From JBKPNX01 sp046732855 (lineage in GTDB: Bacteria; Pseudomonadota; Alphaproteobacteria; Geminicoccales; Geminicoccaceae), in the NCBI GenBank assembly GCA_046732855.1, contig JBKPNX010000096.1:11071-75070 (forward strand): a DNA stretch of 64,000 nt, written 5' to 3'. Of the stretch, positions 1 to 8,566 are shown piece after piece (positions within the stretch are counted from its first letter, which is position 1; every line of letters begins with the position of its first letter). The notes under the pieces are model-generated. The model made no database searches, was not told the origin of the DNA, and saw nothing but the letters and a program-made list of their open reading frames with translations. The translations under genes were made by a program, and so were the position numbers.

Positions 1-618
1 ACCATGGCGCCCTGGGGCGGCATCGACAAGCTGGTCGGGCTGAACCCGATCGGCGTCGGCATTCCCGCGGGCGAGGAGCCGCCCTTGGTGCTGGATTTCG
101 CCTTCGGCGCGACCGCGCACGGCCGCATGCAGGTCTACCAGCAGAAGGGCATCCCGATCCCAGAGGGCTGGGCGTTCGATGCGGACGGACGACCGACCAC
201 CGACATCGACAAGGCGCTCGCTGGCCTGGTCCAGCCGATCGGCATGTACAAGGGCATCGGCCTCGCCATGGCCGCCGGCATCCTGTCCACGCTGCTGTCC
301 GGCGCCGGCTACGGCACCGAGAGCGGCAACATGGTCGACGGCGCGATCCCCGGGCGCGACGGCCAGTTCTATCTGGCGCTGAACATCGCGGCCTTCGAGG
401 ACGTGCCGACCTTCAAGGGGCGCATGGACAAGATCATCCGGGAATACCGGGGCACGCGCCTCGCCCCGGGGGTCAAGCGCGTGTACGTACCGGGCGAGAT
501 GGAAGCGGGACTGGAGCAACGACAACGCGCCGAGGGCATCCCGCTGAACGACGCCACGATCGCGGGCCTTCGCGACGCCGCCGCGAAGCTCGGCGTCGAC
601 GCCGCGGCGCTGCAGTGA
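1..618 (+). CDS. Ldh-family (malate/L-lactate/ureidoglycolate-type) NAD(P)-dependent oxidoreductase, C-terminal part
   Basis: This is the 3' part of a gene whose start lies left of the window; the frame is open from base 1. The roughly 205 visible residues match the C-terminal half of the malate/L-lactate dehydrogenase (Ldh_2) fold. They include the substrate/cofactor region LVLDFAFGATAHGRM, the GIGLAMAAGILSTLLSGAGYG helix stretch, and the late element GEMEAGLEQRQRAEGIPL. These enzymes reduce or oxidise 2-hydroxy acids with NAD(P) in the cytoplasm. The stop is ten bases before an amidohydrolase gene, so the two probably share a sugar-acid or lactone degradation operon. The exact substrate cannot be read from the sequence. 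Confidence 0.85.
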   Translation, partial: TMAPWGGIDKLVGLNPIGVGIPAGEEPPLVLDFAFGATAHGRMQVYQQKGIPIPEGWAFDADGRPTTDIDKALAGLVQPIGMYKGIGLAMAAGILSTLLSGAGYGTESGNMVDGAIPGRDGQFYLALNIAAFEDVPTFKGRMDKIIREYRGTRLAPGVKRVYVPGEMEAGLEQRQRAEGIPLNDATIAGLRDAAAKLGVDAAALQ

Positions 619-628
619 GGCGGCCGCC

Positions 629-1489
629 ATGCCCGATTTCCCGATCGTCGACGCGCACGTCCACCTCTACGATCCGAGCGTGATCCCCTATCGCTGGATG
701 CGCGGCAGGCCGGTGCTCGACCGGCCGCGCCTGATGGCACAGCTTGATGCCGACCGGGGCGCGTGCGAGGTCGAGGCGCTGGTCTGGATCGAAGTCGCCG
801 CCGATCCCGGACAGTACCTCCAGGAGGCGGCGTATGTGGAGGGGCTCGCGCGCGCCGACGCGCGCATTGCGGCGCTGGTCGCCCACGCGCCGCTCGAGCG
901 TGGCGCCGCCGTCAGGCCCGATCTCGAGAAGCTCGCGGCGCACGAGCGCGCCCGCGGCATCCGGCGTCTGGTCCAGCACGAGGCGGACGACGCGTTCTGC
1001 CTGCGGCCCGGCTTCGTCGAGGGCGTGCGCCTGCTCGCGGACTTCGACTTGAGCTTCGCGATTGGCGTGTACCACCATCAGCTCGCCAGCGCGGTCGAGC
1101 TCGTGCGACGCTGTCCGGACGTGCGCTTCGTCCTCGACCATTGCGGCAAGCCCGGCATTCGGGACAAGCTGATGGACTCCTGGCGCGCGCACATCGCCGC
1201 GCTGGCCGCGCAGCCGAACGTGTGGTGCAAGATCTCCGGCCTGATCACCGAAGCCGATCACGAGAACTGGACGCGCGAGCAGCTCCGCCCCTACATCGAG
1301 CACGTGATCGAGAGCTTCGGCTTTGGGCGCGTCATGTTCGGCAGCGACTGGCCGGTGTCGGAGGAGACCCATCGCTACGGCACGTGGGTCGAGGTGGTCG
1401 ACGGAGCGGTCGCGGACGCTTCCGAGGACGAGCGCCGCAAGCTTTTCCGCGACAACGCGATCGCCTTTTACCGGCTCGACCTCGCCTGA
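629..1489 (+). CDS. Amidohydrolase-2 family metal-dependent hydrolase (sugar-lactonase type)
   Basis: A 286-residue TIM-barrel amidohydrolase of the family that includes L-fuconolactone and L-rhamnonolactone hydrolases and 2-pyrone-4,6-dicarboxylate hydrolase. The metal-site motifs are visible: DAHVHLYD at the N-terminus (HxH), LDHCGKPG in the middle, and FGSDWPV near the C-terminus, which carries the catalytic Asp. The start ATG lies ten bases after the Ldh-family stop, which points to co-transcription. A lactonase beside a 2-hydroxyacid oxidoreductase suggests breakdown of a sugar lactone or acid. This substrate assignment is inference from neighbours; the family assignment is firm. Confidence 0.85.
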   Translation: MPDFPIVDAHVHLYDPSVIPYRWMRGRPVLDRPRLMAQLDADRGACEVEALVWIEVAADPGQYLQEAAYVEGLARADARIAALVAHAPLERGAAVRPDLEKLAAHERARGIRRLVQHEADDAFCLRPGFVEGVRLLADFDLSFAIGVYHHQLASAVELVRRCPDVRFVLDHCGKPGIRDKLMDSWRAHIAALAAQPNVWCKISGLITEADHENWTREQLRPYIEHVIESFGFGRVMFGSDWPVSEETHRYGTWVEVVDGAVADASEDERRKLFRDNAIAFYRLDLA

Positions 1490-1518
1490 GTCGCCCGTCC
1501 GCCCCTTTGCGCCCCTGC

Positions 1519-1680
1519 GTGCGCAACAATGCCGATCTCGCGTTGCTGCTGCAGCGGCTGCGTGCGCATCTGCGGTTTGTCCAAGACGAGCTGCACGGCC
1601 GATTCGTGACGCCGCAGGCGTTCAAGTCCGAGCTGGAGCAACCGGCGCCAGATCGTCGGAGCAGCAGGCGGATTGACTGA
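1519..1680 (+). CDS. Possible 53-residue ORF between the lactonase and fdsB
   Basis: This stretch of about 290 bases has no recognised gene. A GTG-initiated frame reads an amphipathic helix-like peptide (LALLLQRLRAHLRFVQDEL, then HGRFVTPQAF) that looks more protein-like than a random frame. It has no clear Shine-Dalgarno and I do not recognise a family. It does not resemble the FdsD delta subunit. It may be a small protein, a decayed gene end, or chance. Confidence 0.18.
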   Translation: MRNNADLALLLQRLRAHLRFVQDELHGRFVTPQAFKSELEQPAPDRRSSRRID

Positions 1681-1812
1681 GCGATCGTGGTCCGTGGGCC
1701 CGGCCCGCGTTTGCCTGATTGCCCCGCTTGCCCTATTTTCGTCGGGCGGGGATGGGCGGTCCTGCGAACTCTTTGATGCGCAATGGTAACGCCCGTGACT
1801 CCGGGACGAGGG

Positions 1813-3588
1813 ATGAACGACACCGCAGGCGAGATCCGCAAGCACCGCCGTCCCGCTGCGGGCAAACGGAGGGACGGGCGCCATCCCAAGGGACGTCAGG
1901 TTGAAGAGCGTGCGCTCGTCGAGGTCTGCGCGCTGCTCGGCGATCGGCCGCGGCAGCGCGATCTCCTGATCGAGCATCTGCACCTGATCCAGGACCGCTA
2001 TGGTCACCTGAGCGCCGCGCATCTCGCGGCGCTCGCCCACGAGATGCGTTTGCCGCAGGCGGCGGTCTACGAGGCTGCGACGTTCTACGCGCATTTCGAC
2101 GTGGTCAAGGAGGGCGAGATGCCCCCGCCACCGTTGACGATCCGGGTGTGCGACAGCCTGACCTGCGAGCTGATGGGCGCGCAGCAACTGCTGGCGGCGC
2201 TGCGCGATGAGCTCGACCCGAGCCGAATCCGGGTCGTGCGGGCGCCCTGCATGGGTCATTGCGATACCGCTCCGGTCGCCGAGGTGGGGCACCACTACGT
2301 CGAGCGCGCCACGCCAAGCCGCGTAACCGAGGCCGTGCGCCGCGATCACACGCATTCGGACGTGCCCGACTACCGTGAGTTCGAGCGCTATGTCGTCGAC
2401 GGCGGCTATCGGCTGCTACGGCGTTTCCTCGAGCATGAGGCGCGGGAACACCGGCCCGATGAGGCGGTGCTCGAGCTGCTCGCCGCGCTCAACGAGGCGG
2501 GCCTGCGCGGCCTCGGCGGCGCCGGCTTTCCGACCGGACGCAAGTGGGAGTTCGTGCGCAAGGAGCCGAAGCCGCGCTATCTCGCCGTGAATGCGGACGA
2601 GGGCGAGCCCGGCACGTTCAAGGATCGCTACTATCTGGAGCGGGACCCGCATCGCTTCCTCGAGGGCGTGCTGATCGCCGCCTGGTCGATCGAGGCCGAA
2701 GCGGCGTACATCTACCTGCGCGACGAGTACCCGGGCGTGCGCAAGGTCCTGCTGAAGGAGATCCCCGAGGTCGAAGCGGCCGGGCTGGCCCAGCCAGGCT
2801 ATCTCCGCCTGCGCCGCGGTGCCGGCGCTTATATCTGCGGCGAGGAATCGGCGATGCTGGAGAGCATCGAGGGCAAGCGTGGGTACCCACGCCACCGACC
2901 GCCCTTTGCCGCCCAGGTCGGCCTGTTCGGTCGCCCGACGCTGATCAACAACGTCGAGACCCTGTACTGGATTCGAGACATCGTCGAGAAGGGCCCCGCG
3001 TGGTTCGCCGACCAAGGTCGCCAAGGCTCGAAGGGCTTGCGCAGCTACTCCGTGTCCGGCCGGATCAAGCAACCCGGGGTCAAGCTGGCGCCCGCGGGGA
3101 TCACGGCGCGCGAGCTGATCGACGAGTTCTGCGGCGGCATGGCGGACGGCCACACGTTCAAAGCGTACCTTCCGGGTGGCGCGTCGGGCGGCATCCTGCC
3201 GGCGGCGATGGCCGATCTGCCGCTCGATTTCGGCAAGCTCGAGCAGCACGGCTGCTTCGTCGGTTCGCACGCGGTGGTCGTCCTGTCCGATCGGGACGAC
3301 ATGAGGGCGGTGGCACTCAATCTGCTGCGCTTCTTTCAGGACGAGAGCTGCGGCCAGTGCACGCCGTGCCGGGTCGGCTGCGAGAAGGCGGTGAAGCTGA
3401 TGCAGCGGGAGCTCTGGGACGAGGTGTTGCTCGAGGAGCTGTGCCGCGCGATGGCGGATGCCTCGATCTGCGGCCTCGGCCAAGCGGCGCCCAATCCGAT
3501 CCGCTCGGTCATGAAGTTCTTCCCGGCCGAGATCGGCATCGGCCGCACCGGCAAGCCGATCCGCGACGACGTCCCGGGCCGCTGGTAA
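1813..3588 (+). CDS. fdsB: NAD-dependent formate dehydrogenase beta subunit, NuoE-NuoF (FdsG-FdsB) fusion
   Basis: A roughly 591-residue flavoprotein subunit that passes electrons from formate to NAD+. The first 150 or so residues are a NuoE/24-kDa-type thioredoxin-like domain with a 2Fe-2S site (CDSLTC, then CMGHCD). The rest is a NuoF/51-kDa domain: GLGGAGFPTGRKW and NADEGEPGTFKDR for NADH/FMN binding, GAYICGEESAM, and the 4Fe-4S motif ESCGQCTPCRVGC. In many organisms the two parts are separate genes (fdsG and fdsB), so this is the fused form. I chose ATG 1813 because a purine-rich GGGACGAGGG precedes it; ATG 1783 is possible. The alpha subunit follows, after one small gene. No fdsC or fdsD accessory gene is visible nearby. 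Confidence 0.92.
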   Translation: MNDTAGEIRKHRRPAAGKRRDGRHPKGRQVEERALVEVCALLGDRPRQRDLLIEHLHLIQDRYGHLSAAHLAALAHEMRLPQAAVYEAATFYAHFDVVKEGEMPPPPLTIRVCDSLTCELMGAQQLLAALRDELDPSRIRVVRAPCMGHCDTAPVAEVGHHYVERATPSRVTEAVRRDHTHSDVPDYREFERYVVDGGYRLLRRFLEHEAREHRPDEAVLELLAALNEAGLRGLGGAGFPTGRKWEFVRKEPKPRYLAVNADEGEPGTFKDRYYLERDPHRFLEGVLIAAWSIEAEAAYIYLRDEYPGVRKVLLKEIPEVEAAGLAQPGYLRLRRGAGAYICGEESAMLESIEGKRGYPRHRPPFAAQVGLFGRPTLINNVETLYWIRDIVEKGPAWFADQGRQGSKGLRSYSVSGRIKQPGVKLAPAGITARELIDEFCGGMADGHTFKAYLPGGASGGILPAAMADLPLDFGKLEQHGCFVGSHAVVVLSDRDDMRAVALNLLRFFQDESCGQCTPCRVGCEKAVKLMQRELWDEVLLEELCRAMADASICGLGQAAPNPIRSVMKFFPAEIGIGRTGKPIRDDVPGRW

Positions 3589-3592
3589 GGCG

Positions 3593-3850
3593 TTGCCATG
3601 GCGCATACTGGGTCAGCTCTACGACGCCCTGCGGGCCGGCAATGTGCCTGACGACAAGGCACGCGCTGCGGCCGAGGAGGTCGCCAATTACGAGGGCGAG
3701 CTCACGAAGCTGCGACTCGAGATGGATCGGCGTTTCACAGAAATCGGCGAAAGGATCAGTCGAGTGGAAGCCGATGCGCGGCTCCTCAAATGGATGATGG
3801 GCTTTGTGCTCGCCTTCCAGGTTGCCAACTTCTTCTTGCAGCTCCGCTAG
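3593..3850 (+). CDS. Small coiled-coil protein with C-terminal membrane anchor
   Basis: An 85-residue frame lies between the two formate dehydrogenase subunit genes, four bases after fdsB and eleven before fdsA. It starts with TTG (an ATG at 3598 is out of frame). The middle (EGELTKLRLEMDRRFTEIGE, continuing with RISRVEADARLL) is a heptad-like charged helix. The end (WMMGFVLAFQVANFFLQLR) is a hydrophobic segment. This layout resembles DUF1640-type anchored coiled coils, but I cannot assign a family. Its position suggests co-translation with the dehydrogenase. A membrane-tethering role is speculative. Confidence 0.55.
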   Translation: MPWRILGQLYDALRAGNVPDDKARAAAEEVANYEGELTKLRLEMDRRFTEIGERISRVEADARLLKWMMGFVLAFQVANFFLQLR

Positions 3851-3861
3851 GTGAGATCGTC

Positions 3862-6633
3862 ATGACCGATGCGATCAAGTTCATGCTCGACGGCCGCGAG
3901 GTCGAGGCGAGCCCTGGCGAGACCATCTGGCAGGCGGCGAAGCGGCAGGGGATCGACATCCCCCACCTGTGCTGGTTGCCCGAGCCGGGCTATCGGGCCG
4001 ACGGCAACTGCCGCGCCTGCATGGTCGAGATCGAGGGCGAGCGCGTGCTCGCGGCGTCGTGTATCCGCAAGCCGGCGGCCGGCATGAAGGTGGTCACCGG
4101 CTCCGACCGCGCCAAAACCGCGCGGCGCATGGTCATGGAGCTGCTGCTGGCGGATCAGCCCGAGCGTGCGGTCGCACACCATCCCGACTCCAAGCTGTGG
4201 CAGTGGGCGGAGCGCATGGACCTGCGCCGGTCGCGCTTTCCGCAACGCGACGCACCGGTGCCTGATCTCAGCCACCCGGCGATGGCCGTGCACCTGGATG
4301 CCTGCATCCACTGCAATCTGTGCGTGCGTGCCTGTCGCGAGGTCCAGGTCAACGACGTCATCGGCATGGCGTATCGCAACATCGGTTCGAAGATCGTGTT
4401 CGACATAGACGACCAGATGGGCGCGAGCACCTGCGTCGCCTGTGGCGAGTGCGTGCAGGCCTGCCCGACCGGCGCGCTGATGCCCTCTTCCATCATGGAC
4501 GAGCGGGGCGTCGGCCATCCCGAGGTCGATCGCCGGGTCGACAGCGTGTGCCCGTACTGCGGGGTCGGCTGCCAGATCACCTATCACATCAAGGACGACC
4601 AGATCCGTTACGTCACCGGGCGCAATGGGCCGGCTAACGAAAACCGTCTGTGCGTCAAGGGTCGCTTCGGCTTCGATTACATCGTCCACCCGGAACGGCT
4701 GATGAAGCCGCTGATCCGCAAGCAAGGCGTGCCCAAGGTCGTGGACGACCCGATTGATCCTCGCAGTCCCTGGAGCCACTTCCGCGAGGCGAGCTGGGAG
4801 GAAGCGCTGGAGCTTGCCGCCAGGGGCCTGCGCGAGATCCGCGATGCGCACGGCGCGCGCGCGCTCGCCGGCTTCGGCTCGGCCAAGGGCTCGAACGAAG
4901 AGGCGTATCTGTTCCAGAAGCTCGTGCGCACCGGCTTCGGCTCGAACAACGTCGACCACTGCACGCGCCTCTGCCACGCCAGCTCGGTCGCCGCTTTGCT
5001 CGAAAACATCGGCTCCGGCGCGGTGAGCGCGCCGTTCACCGCGGCCATGGATGCGGACGTGATCGTCGTGATCGGGGCGAACCCGACCCAGAACCATCCG
5101 GTCGCGGCGACCTACTTCAAGCAGGCGGCGAAGCAGGGCAAAACGCTGATCGTGATGGACCCGCGCGGTCAGGCGCTCGAGCGCTACGCCACTCACATGC
5201 TGCAGTTCAAGCCCGGCGCGGACGTCTCGATGCTGAACGCGATCATGCACGTGATCGTCGAGGAGGGCCTGTACGATCGGCAGTACATCCAGGCGCAGAC
5301 CGATGGGTTCGAGCGAATCCGCAGCCATCTTCGGGAATTCACGCCGGAGGCCATGGCGCCGATCTGCGGAATCGACCCCGACACCCTGCGAACGGTCGCG
5401 CGCAAGTACGCCACGGCGCAACGCGCGATCATCTTCTGGGGCATGGGCATCAGCCAGCACGTGCACGGCACCGATAATGCGCGCTGCCTGATCTCGATGG
5501 CGCTGATGACCGGGCAGGTCGGGCGTCCCGGCACCGGCCTGCACCCGCTGCGGGGCCAGAACAATGTGCAGGGCGCGTCGGATGCCGGCCTGATTCCGAT
5601 GATGTTCCCGGACTACGGCCCGGTCAACAAGGACGAGGTTCGCGAGCGCTTCGAGGAACTGTGGGGGACGAAGCTCGATCCGAAGCCCGGCCTGACCGTG
5701 GTCGAGATCGTGGATGCGATCCTCGCCGGCGAGATCCGGGGCATGTACATCATGGGCGAGAACCCGGCGATGTCCGACCCGGACGCGCACCACGCGCGCT
5801 CGGCGCTCGCTCGGCTCGAACATCTCGTGGTCCAGGATCTGTTCTTGACCGAGACCGCGATGTACGGAGACGTGGTGCTGCCAGCCTCGGCCTGGCCGGA
5901 GAAGGACGGTACGGTCACCAACACCAACCGTCAGGTGCAGATGGGACGGGCGGCGCTGCCGCTGCCGGGCGATGCCCGCCAGGACCTGTCGATCATCCAG
6001 GAGATCGCGCGCCGGATCGGGCTCGACTGGCGCTACGATGGCCCGCGCGACGTCTACGCCGAGATGGCCCGGGCGATGCCCTCGCTCAACAATATCACGT
6101 GGGAGCGCCTCGAGCGGGAGCACTCGGTCACCTATCCCTGCGACGCGCCCGACGCTCCCGGCCGCGCCATTGTGTTCGCCGACCGCTTTCCGACGGATGA
6201 CGGGCGTGGGAAATTCACGCCGGCTGGCCTCGTGCCACCGGCCGAACTGCCGGACGACGAATACCCGATGGTGCTGACCACCGGGCGCCAGCTCGAGCAT
6301 TGGCACACCGGCGCGATGACCCGGCGGGCAACTTATCTCGACGCGCTCGAGCCGGAGGCCGTGGCGAGCCTGCATCCCAAGGAGCTGGGCCGGCTCGGCG
6401 TGGCGGCGGGCGAGTCGATCCGAGTGATGACCCGGCGCGGCGCCATCGAGCTCAAGGCGCGCGCCGACCGAGATGTGCCCGAAGGCATGGTGTTCATCCC
6501 GTTCGCGTTCGTCGAGGCCGCAGCCAACATCCTGACCAACCCGCAGCTCGACCCCTTCGGCAAGATCCCCGAGTACAAGTTCTGCGCCGCCCGGGTCGAG
6601 AAGGCGATGCAGCCTGCTCAGGCGGCGGAGTAA
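3862..6633 (+). CDS. fdsA: NAD-dependent formate dehydrogenase alpha (molybdopterin) subunit
   Basis: A 923-residue catalytic subunit that oxidises formate to CO2 at a bis-MGD molybdenum centre. The domains run in order. An N-terminal 2Fe-2S ferredoxin domain (HLCWLPEPGYRADGNCRAC) comes first, then a NuoG-like Cys/His cluster region and two 4Fe-4S motifs (CIHCNLCVRAC and CVACGECVQACPTGA). The molybdopterin oxidoreductase domain opens with the cluster motif CPYCGVGC. The active-site residue is Cys371 in TRLCHASSV, so this is a cysteine enzyme rather than a selenocysteine one. The C-terminal molydopterin-dinucleotide-binding domain is present (MVLTTGRQLEHWHTG). The ATG at 3862 begins the conserved sequence. 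The product works with FdsB as the last step of formaldehyde oxidation. Confidence 0.95.
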   Translation: MTDAIKFMLDGREVEASPGETIWQAAKRQGIDIPHLCWLPEPGYRADGNCRACMVEIEGERVLAASCIRKPAAGMKVVTGSDRAKTARRMVMELLLADQPERAVAHHPDSKLWQWAERMDLRRSRFPQRDAPVPDLSHPAMAVHLDACIHCNLCVRACREVQVNDVIGMAYRNIGSKIVFDIDDQMGASTCVACGECVQACPTGALMPSSIMDERGVGHPEVDRRVDSVCPYCGVGCQITYHIKDDQIRYVTGRNGPANENRLCVKGRFGFDYIVHPERLMKPLIRKQGVPKVVDDPIDPRSPWSHFREASWEEALELAARGLREIRDAHGARALAGFGSAKGSNEEAYLFQKLVRTGFGSNNVDHCTRLCHASSVAALLENIGSGAVSAPFTAAMDADVIVVIGANPTQNHPVAATYFKQAAKQGKTLIVMDPRGQALERYATHMLQFKPGADVSMLNAIMHVIVEEGLYDRQYIQAQTDGFERIRSHLREFTPEAMAPICGIDPDTLRTVARKYATAQRAIIFWGMGISQHVHGTDNARCLISMALMTGQVGRPGTGLHPLRGQNNVQGASDAGLIPMMFPDYGPVNKDEVRERFEELWGTKLDPKPGLTVVEIVDAILAGEIRGMYIMGENPAMSDPDAHHARSALARLEHLVVQDLFLTETAMYGDVVLPASAWPEKDGTVTNTNRQVQMGRAALPLPGDARQDLSIIQEIARRIGLDWRYDGPRDVYAEMARAMPSLNNITWERLEREHSVTYPCDAPDAPGRAIVFADRFPTDDGRGKFTPAGLVPPAELPDDEYPMVLTTGRQLEHWHTGAMTRRATYLDALEPEAVASLHPKELGRLGVAAGESIRVMTRRGAIELKARADRDVPEGMVFIPFAFVEAAANILTNPQLDPFGKIPEYKFCAARVEKAMQPAQAAE

Positions 6634-6840
6634 GGCCCGCTCGGCGTCCGTACCGGTCTTCACTCCTAAGCCGCTGGCTCGCATCCAGCGGTCCGCTCGA
6701 CCAGGTGGCGGTCGCCCCGGCCCGATCTGCGAACGGTGCGAGGCGGGATGCGCTGCCGGACGGCCGTACGGGTCTTCACGGACGATTTGGGCGGCAGCCC
6801 GGAGAGCGAGATGCGCCGGATGCGGAGGAGGCGCGATCCG

Positions 6841-7584
6841 ATGCCGGATGTCTGGTCCATGGTACGCGAGCTCGACGCGGCCACCCGCGAACGCTTGGCC
6901 GAGGTCCTCGAGACGCGCGGGGCCGATCCGCAGCAACAGGCGATGCGTCGTTCGTTCCTCGCCGACATCGCGTTCCCACCGCGCGCACGCGTCCTGGAGG
7001 TTGGCTGCGGGACGGGCGTGCTGAGCCGGGCGCTCGCCCAGTGGCCGGAGATCGATGCGGTCATAGGCGTGGATACAGCGCCCTCGCTGCTCGACAAGGC
7101 CCGCGAACTCGCCGCCGACCTGCCCAACCTCGCCTTTCACGAGGCTGATGGTCGGTCTCTTCCGTTCGAGGCCGGAGCCTTCGATGTCGTGATTTTCGAC
7201 TCGACGCTGTCTCACGTCGCGCAGCCCGAGGGCGCCCTGGCGGAAGCCTTCCGCGTGCTGCGTCCGACCGGATGGCTCGGGCTCTTCGATGGCGACTACG
7301 CGACGACCACGGTCGCGCTCGGTGACCACGACCCGCTGCAGGCCTGCGTTGATGCCATGCTGGCGAACTCGGTTCACGACCGTTGGCTGGTGCGCCGCCT
7401 CCCTGCGCTGGTGCGTGCCTGTGGCTTCGAGGTCGCCTCGTTTAGGAGCCACGGCTTTGTGGATACGGCAGGCGGATACATGGTGACCATCGTCGAGCGC
7501 GGCGCCGATATCCTGCGCAACCTCGGGCAGATCGATGAGGACCTGACGGCCGCCCTCAAAACGGAGGCGCGGCGGCGGCTATGA
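6841..7584 (+). CDS. Class I SAM-dependent methyltransferase (UbiE/Methyltransf_11-like)
   Basis: A 247-residue protein with the SAM-binding motif I VLEVGCGTGVLSRAL near residue 50, an acidic motif II (AVIGVDTAP), and FDVVIFDSTLSHV as motif IV. After that the scaffold follows the UbiE-like pattern (EAFRVLRPTGWLGLFDGDY). ATG 6841 is preserved because GGAGGAGG lies nine bases upstream; an earlier in-frame ATG at 6736 would add an arginine-rich tail with no conserved look. It follows fdsA by about 200 bases. The substrate cannot be read from the sequence. Confidence 0.8.
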   Translation: MPDVWSMVRELDAATRERLAEVLETRGADPQQQAMRRSFLADIAFPPRARVLEVGCGTGVLSRALAQWPEIDAVIGVDTAPSLLDKARELAADLPNLAFHEADGRSLPFEAGAFDVVIFDSTLSHVAQPEGALAEAFRVLRPTGWLGLFDGDYATTTVALGDHDPLQACVDAMLANSVHDRWLVRRLPALVRACGFEVASFRSHGFVDTAGGYMVTIVERGADILRNLGQIDEDLTAALKTEARRRL

Positions 7585-7761
7585 GCGGCGACATTTTTCG
7601 GGCACATCGCCTATGCGAGCCTGGTTGCCCGCAAGCCATCGTGACGAGCAGCCGCGCAGGACTCAGGTGGGGTCCTTCCTTCATGGCAAAATAGCAAGGC
7701 ATTTGAGCGGACGCCCAACCAGGGCATGATGGGCCAAGGCACCGAGACGAGGGAGGCTCGC

Positions 7762-8514
7762 ATGCTGCTGGCCGGCAAGGTGGCAGTCATTTCCGGCGCC
7801 GCGAGTGCGCGGGGCATCGGCCTCGCGACGGCGCGGCTGTTCGCCCAGCACGGCGCGGGGATCGCCATCCTAGATCTGGACGAAACGGCGGCGCAGGGCG
7901 CTGCGGACGGCCTGCGCGGGACGCACCGCGGCTTTGCCTGCGACGTGACCAGCCGCGACGCCTGCGCCAGCGCGGCCCGGCGCGCGCTCGAGGCGTTCGG
8001 CCATGTCGACATCCTGATCAACAACGCCGGCATCACCCAGCCGCTCCGCCTGATGGAGATCGGCGCCGATGACTGGGACGCGGTGATGGGTGTGAATCTG
8101 CGCGGCGTGTTCAACCTCAGTCAGGCGCTGGTGCCGCACATGCGCGAGCGCCGGCAGGGCTCGATCGGCTGCATGTCCTCGGTCTCGGCACAGCGCGGCG
8201 GCGGCATCTTCGGCGGCCCGCACTATAGCGCCGCCAAGGCGGGCGTGCTCGGGCTGGCCAAGGCGATGGCGCGCGAGCTCGGGCCCGACGGCATCCGGGT
8301 GAACTGCGTCACGCCCGGGCTGATCCAGACCGACATCACCGGCGGCAAGCTGAGCGACGACATGCGCCGCGAGATCCTGAAGGGGATCCCGCTGAATCGG
8401 CTCGGCAACGCCGACGATGTGGCCGGCGCCTTCCTGTTCCTCGCGTCCGACCTGTCGGCCTACATCACCGGCGCCGTGATCGACGTCAACGGCGGCATGC
8501 TGATCCACGGCTGA
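7762..8514 (+). CDS. SDR-family NAD(P)-dependent oxidoreductase
   Basis: A 250-residue classical short-chain dehydrogenase/reductase. Visible marks are a cofactor loop SGAASARGIGLATA (a variant of TGxxxGIG), the structural NNAG motif (ILINNAGITQP), the catalytic YSAAK (Tyr-x-x-x-Lys), and a preceding Ser in MSSVSAQRGG. The C-terminus AYITGAVIDVNGGMLIHG is typical. ATG 7762 has GGGAGG six bases upstream. A split transketolase gene starts about 50 bases downstream, so the three genes are probably one operon. A role in sugar or polyol oxidation is inferred from that context. Confidence 0.88.
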   Translation: MLLAGKVAVISGAASARGIGLATARLFAQHGAGIAILDLDETAAQGAADGLRGTHRGFACDVTSRDACASAARRALEAFGHVDILINNAGITQPLRLMEIGADDWDAVMGVNLRGVFNLSQALVPHMRERRQGSIGCMSSVSAQRGGGIFGGPHYSAAKAGVLGLAKAMARELGPDGIRVNCVTPGLIQTDITGGKLSDDMRREILKGIPLNRLGNADDVAGAFLFLASDLSAYITGAVIDVNGGMLIHG

Positions 8515-8566
8515 GCAGTTGCAACGGCAAACCCTGCTGGAGCTGTCCGCGACGACGGAGAAAACG

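Noticed and set aside
3847..7452. A 1201-codon open frame on the minus strand
   Set aside because: It is the antisense of fdsA and the methyltransferase gene. Long antisense frames are expected in high-GC DNA, and its sequence is arginine/histidine/valine-rich with no domain.
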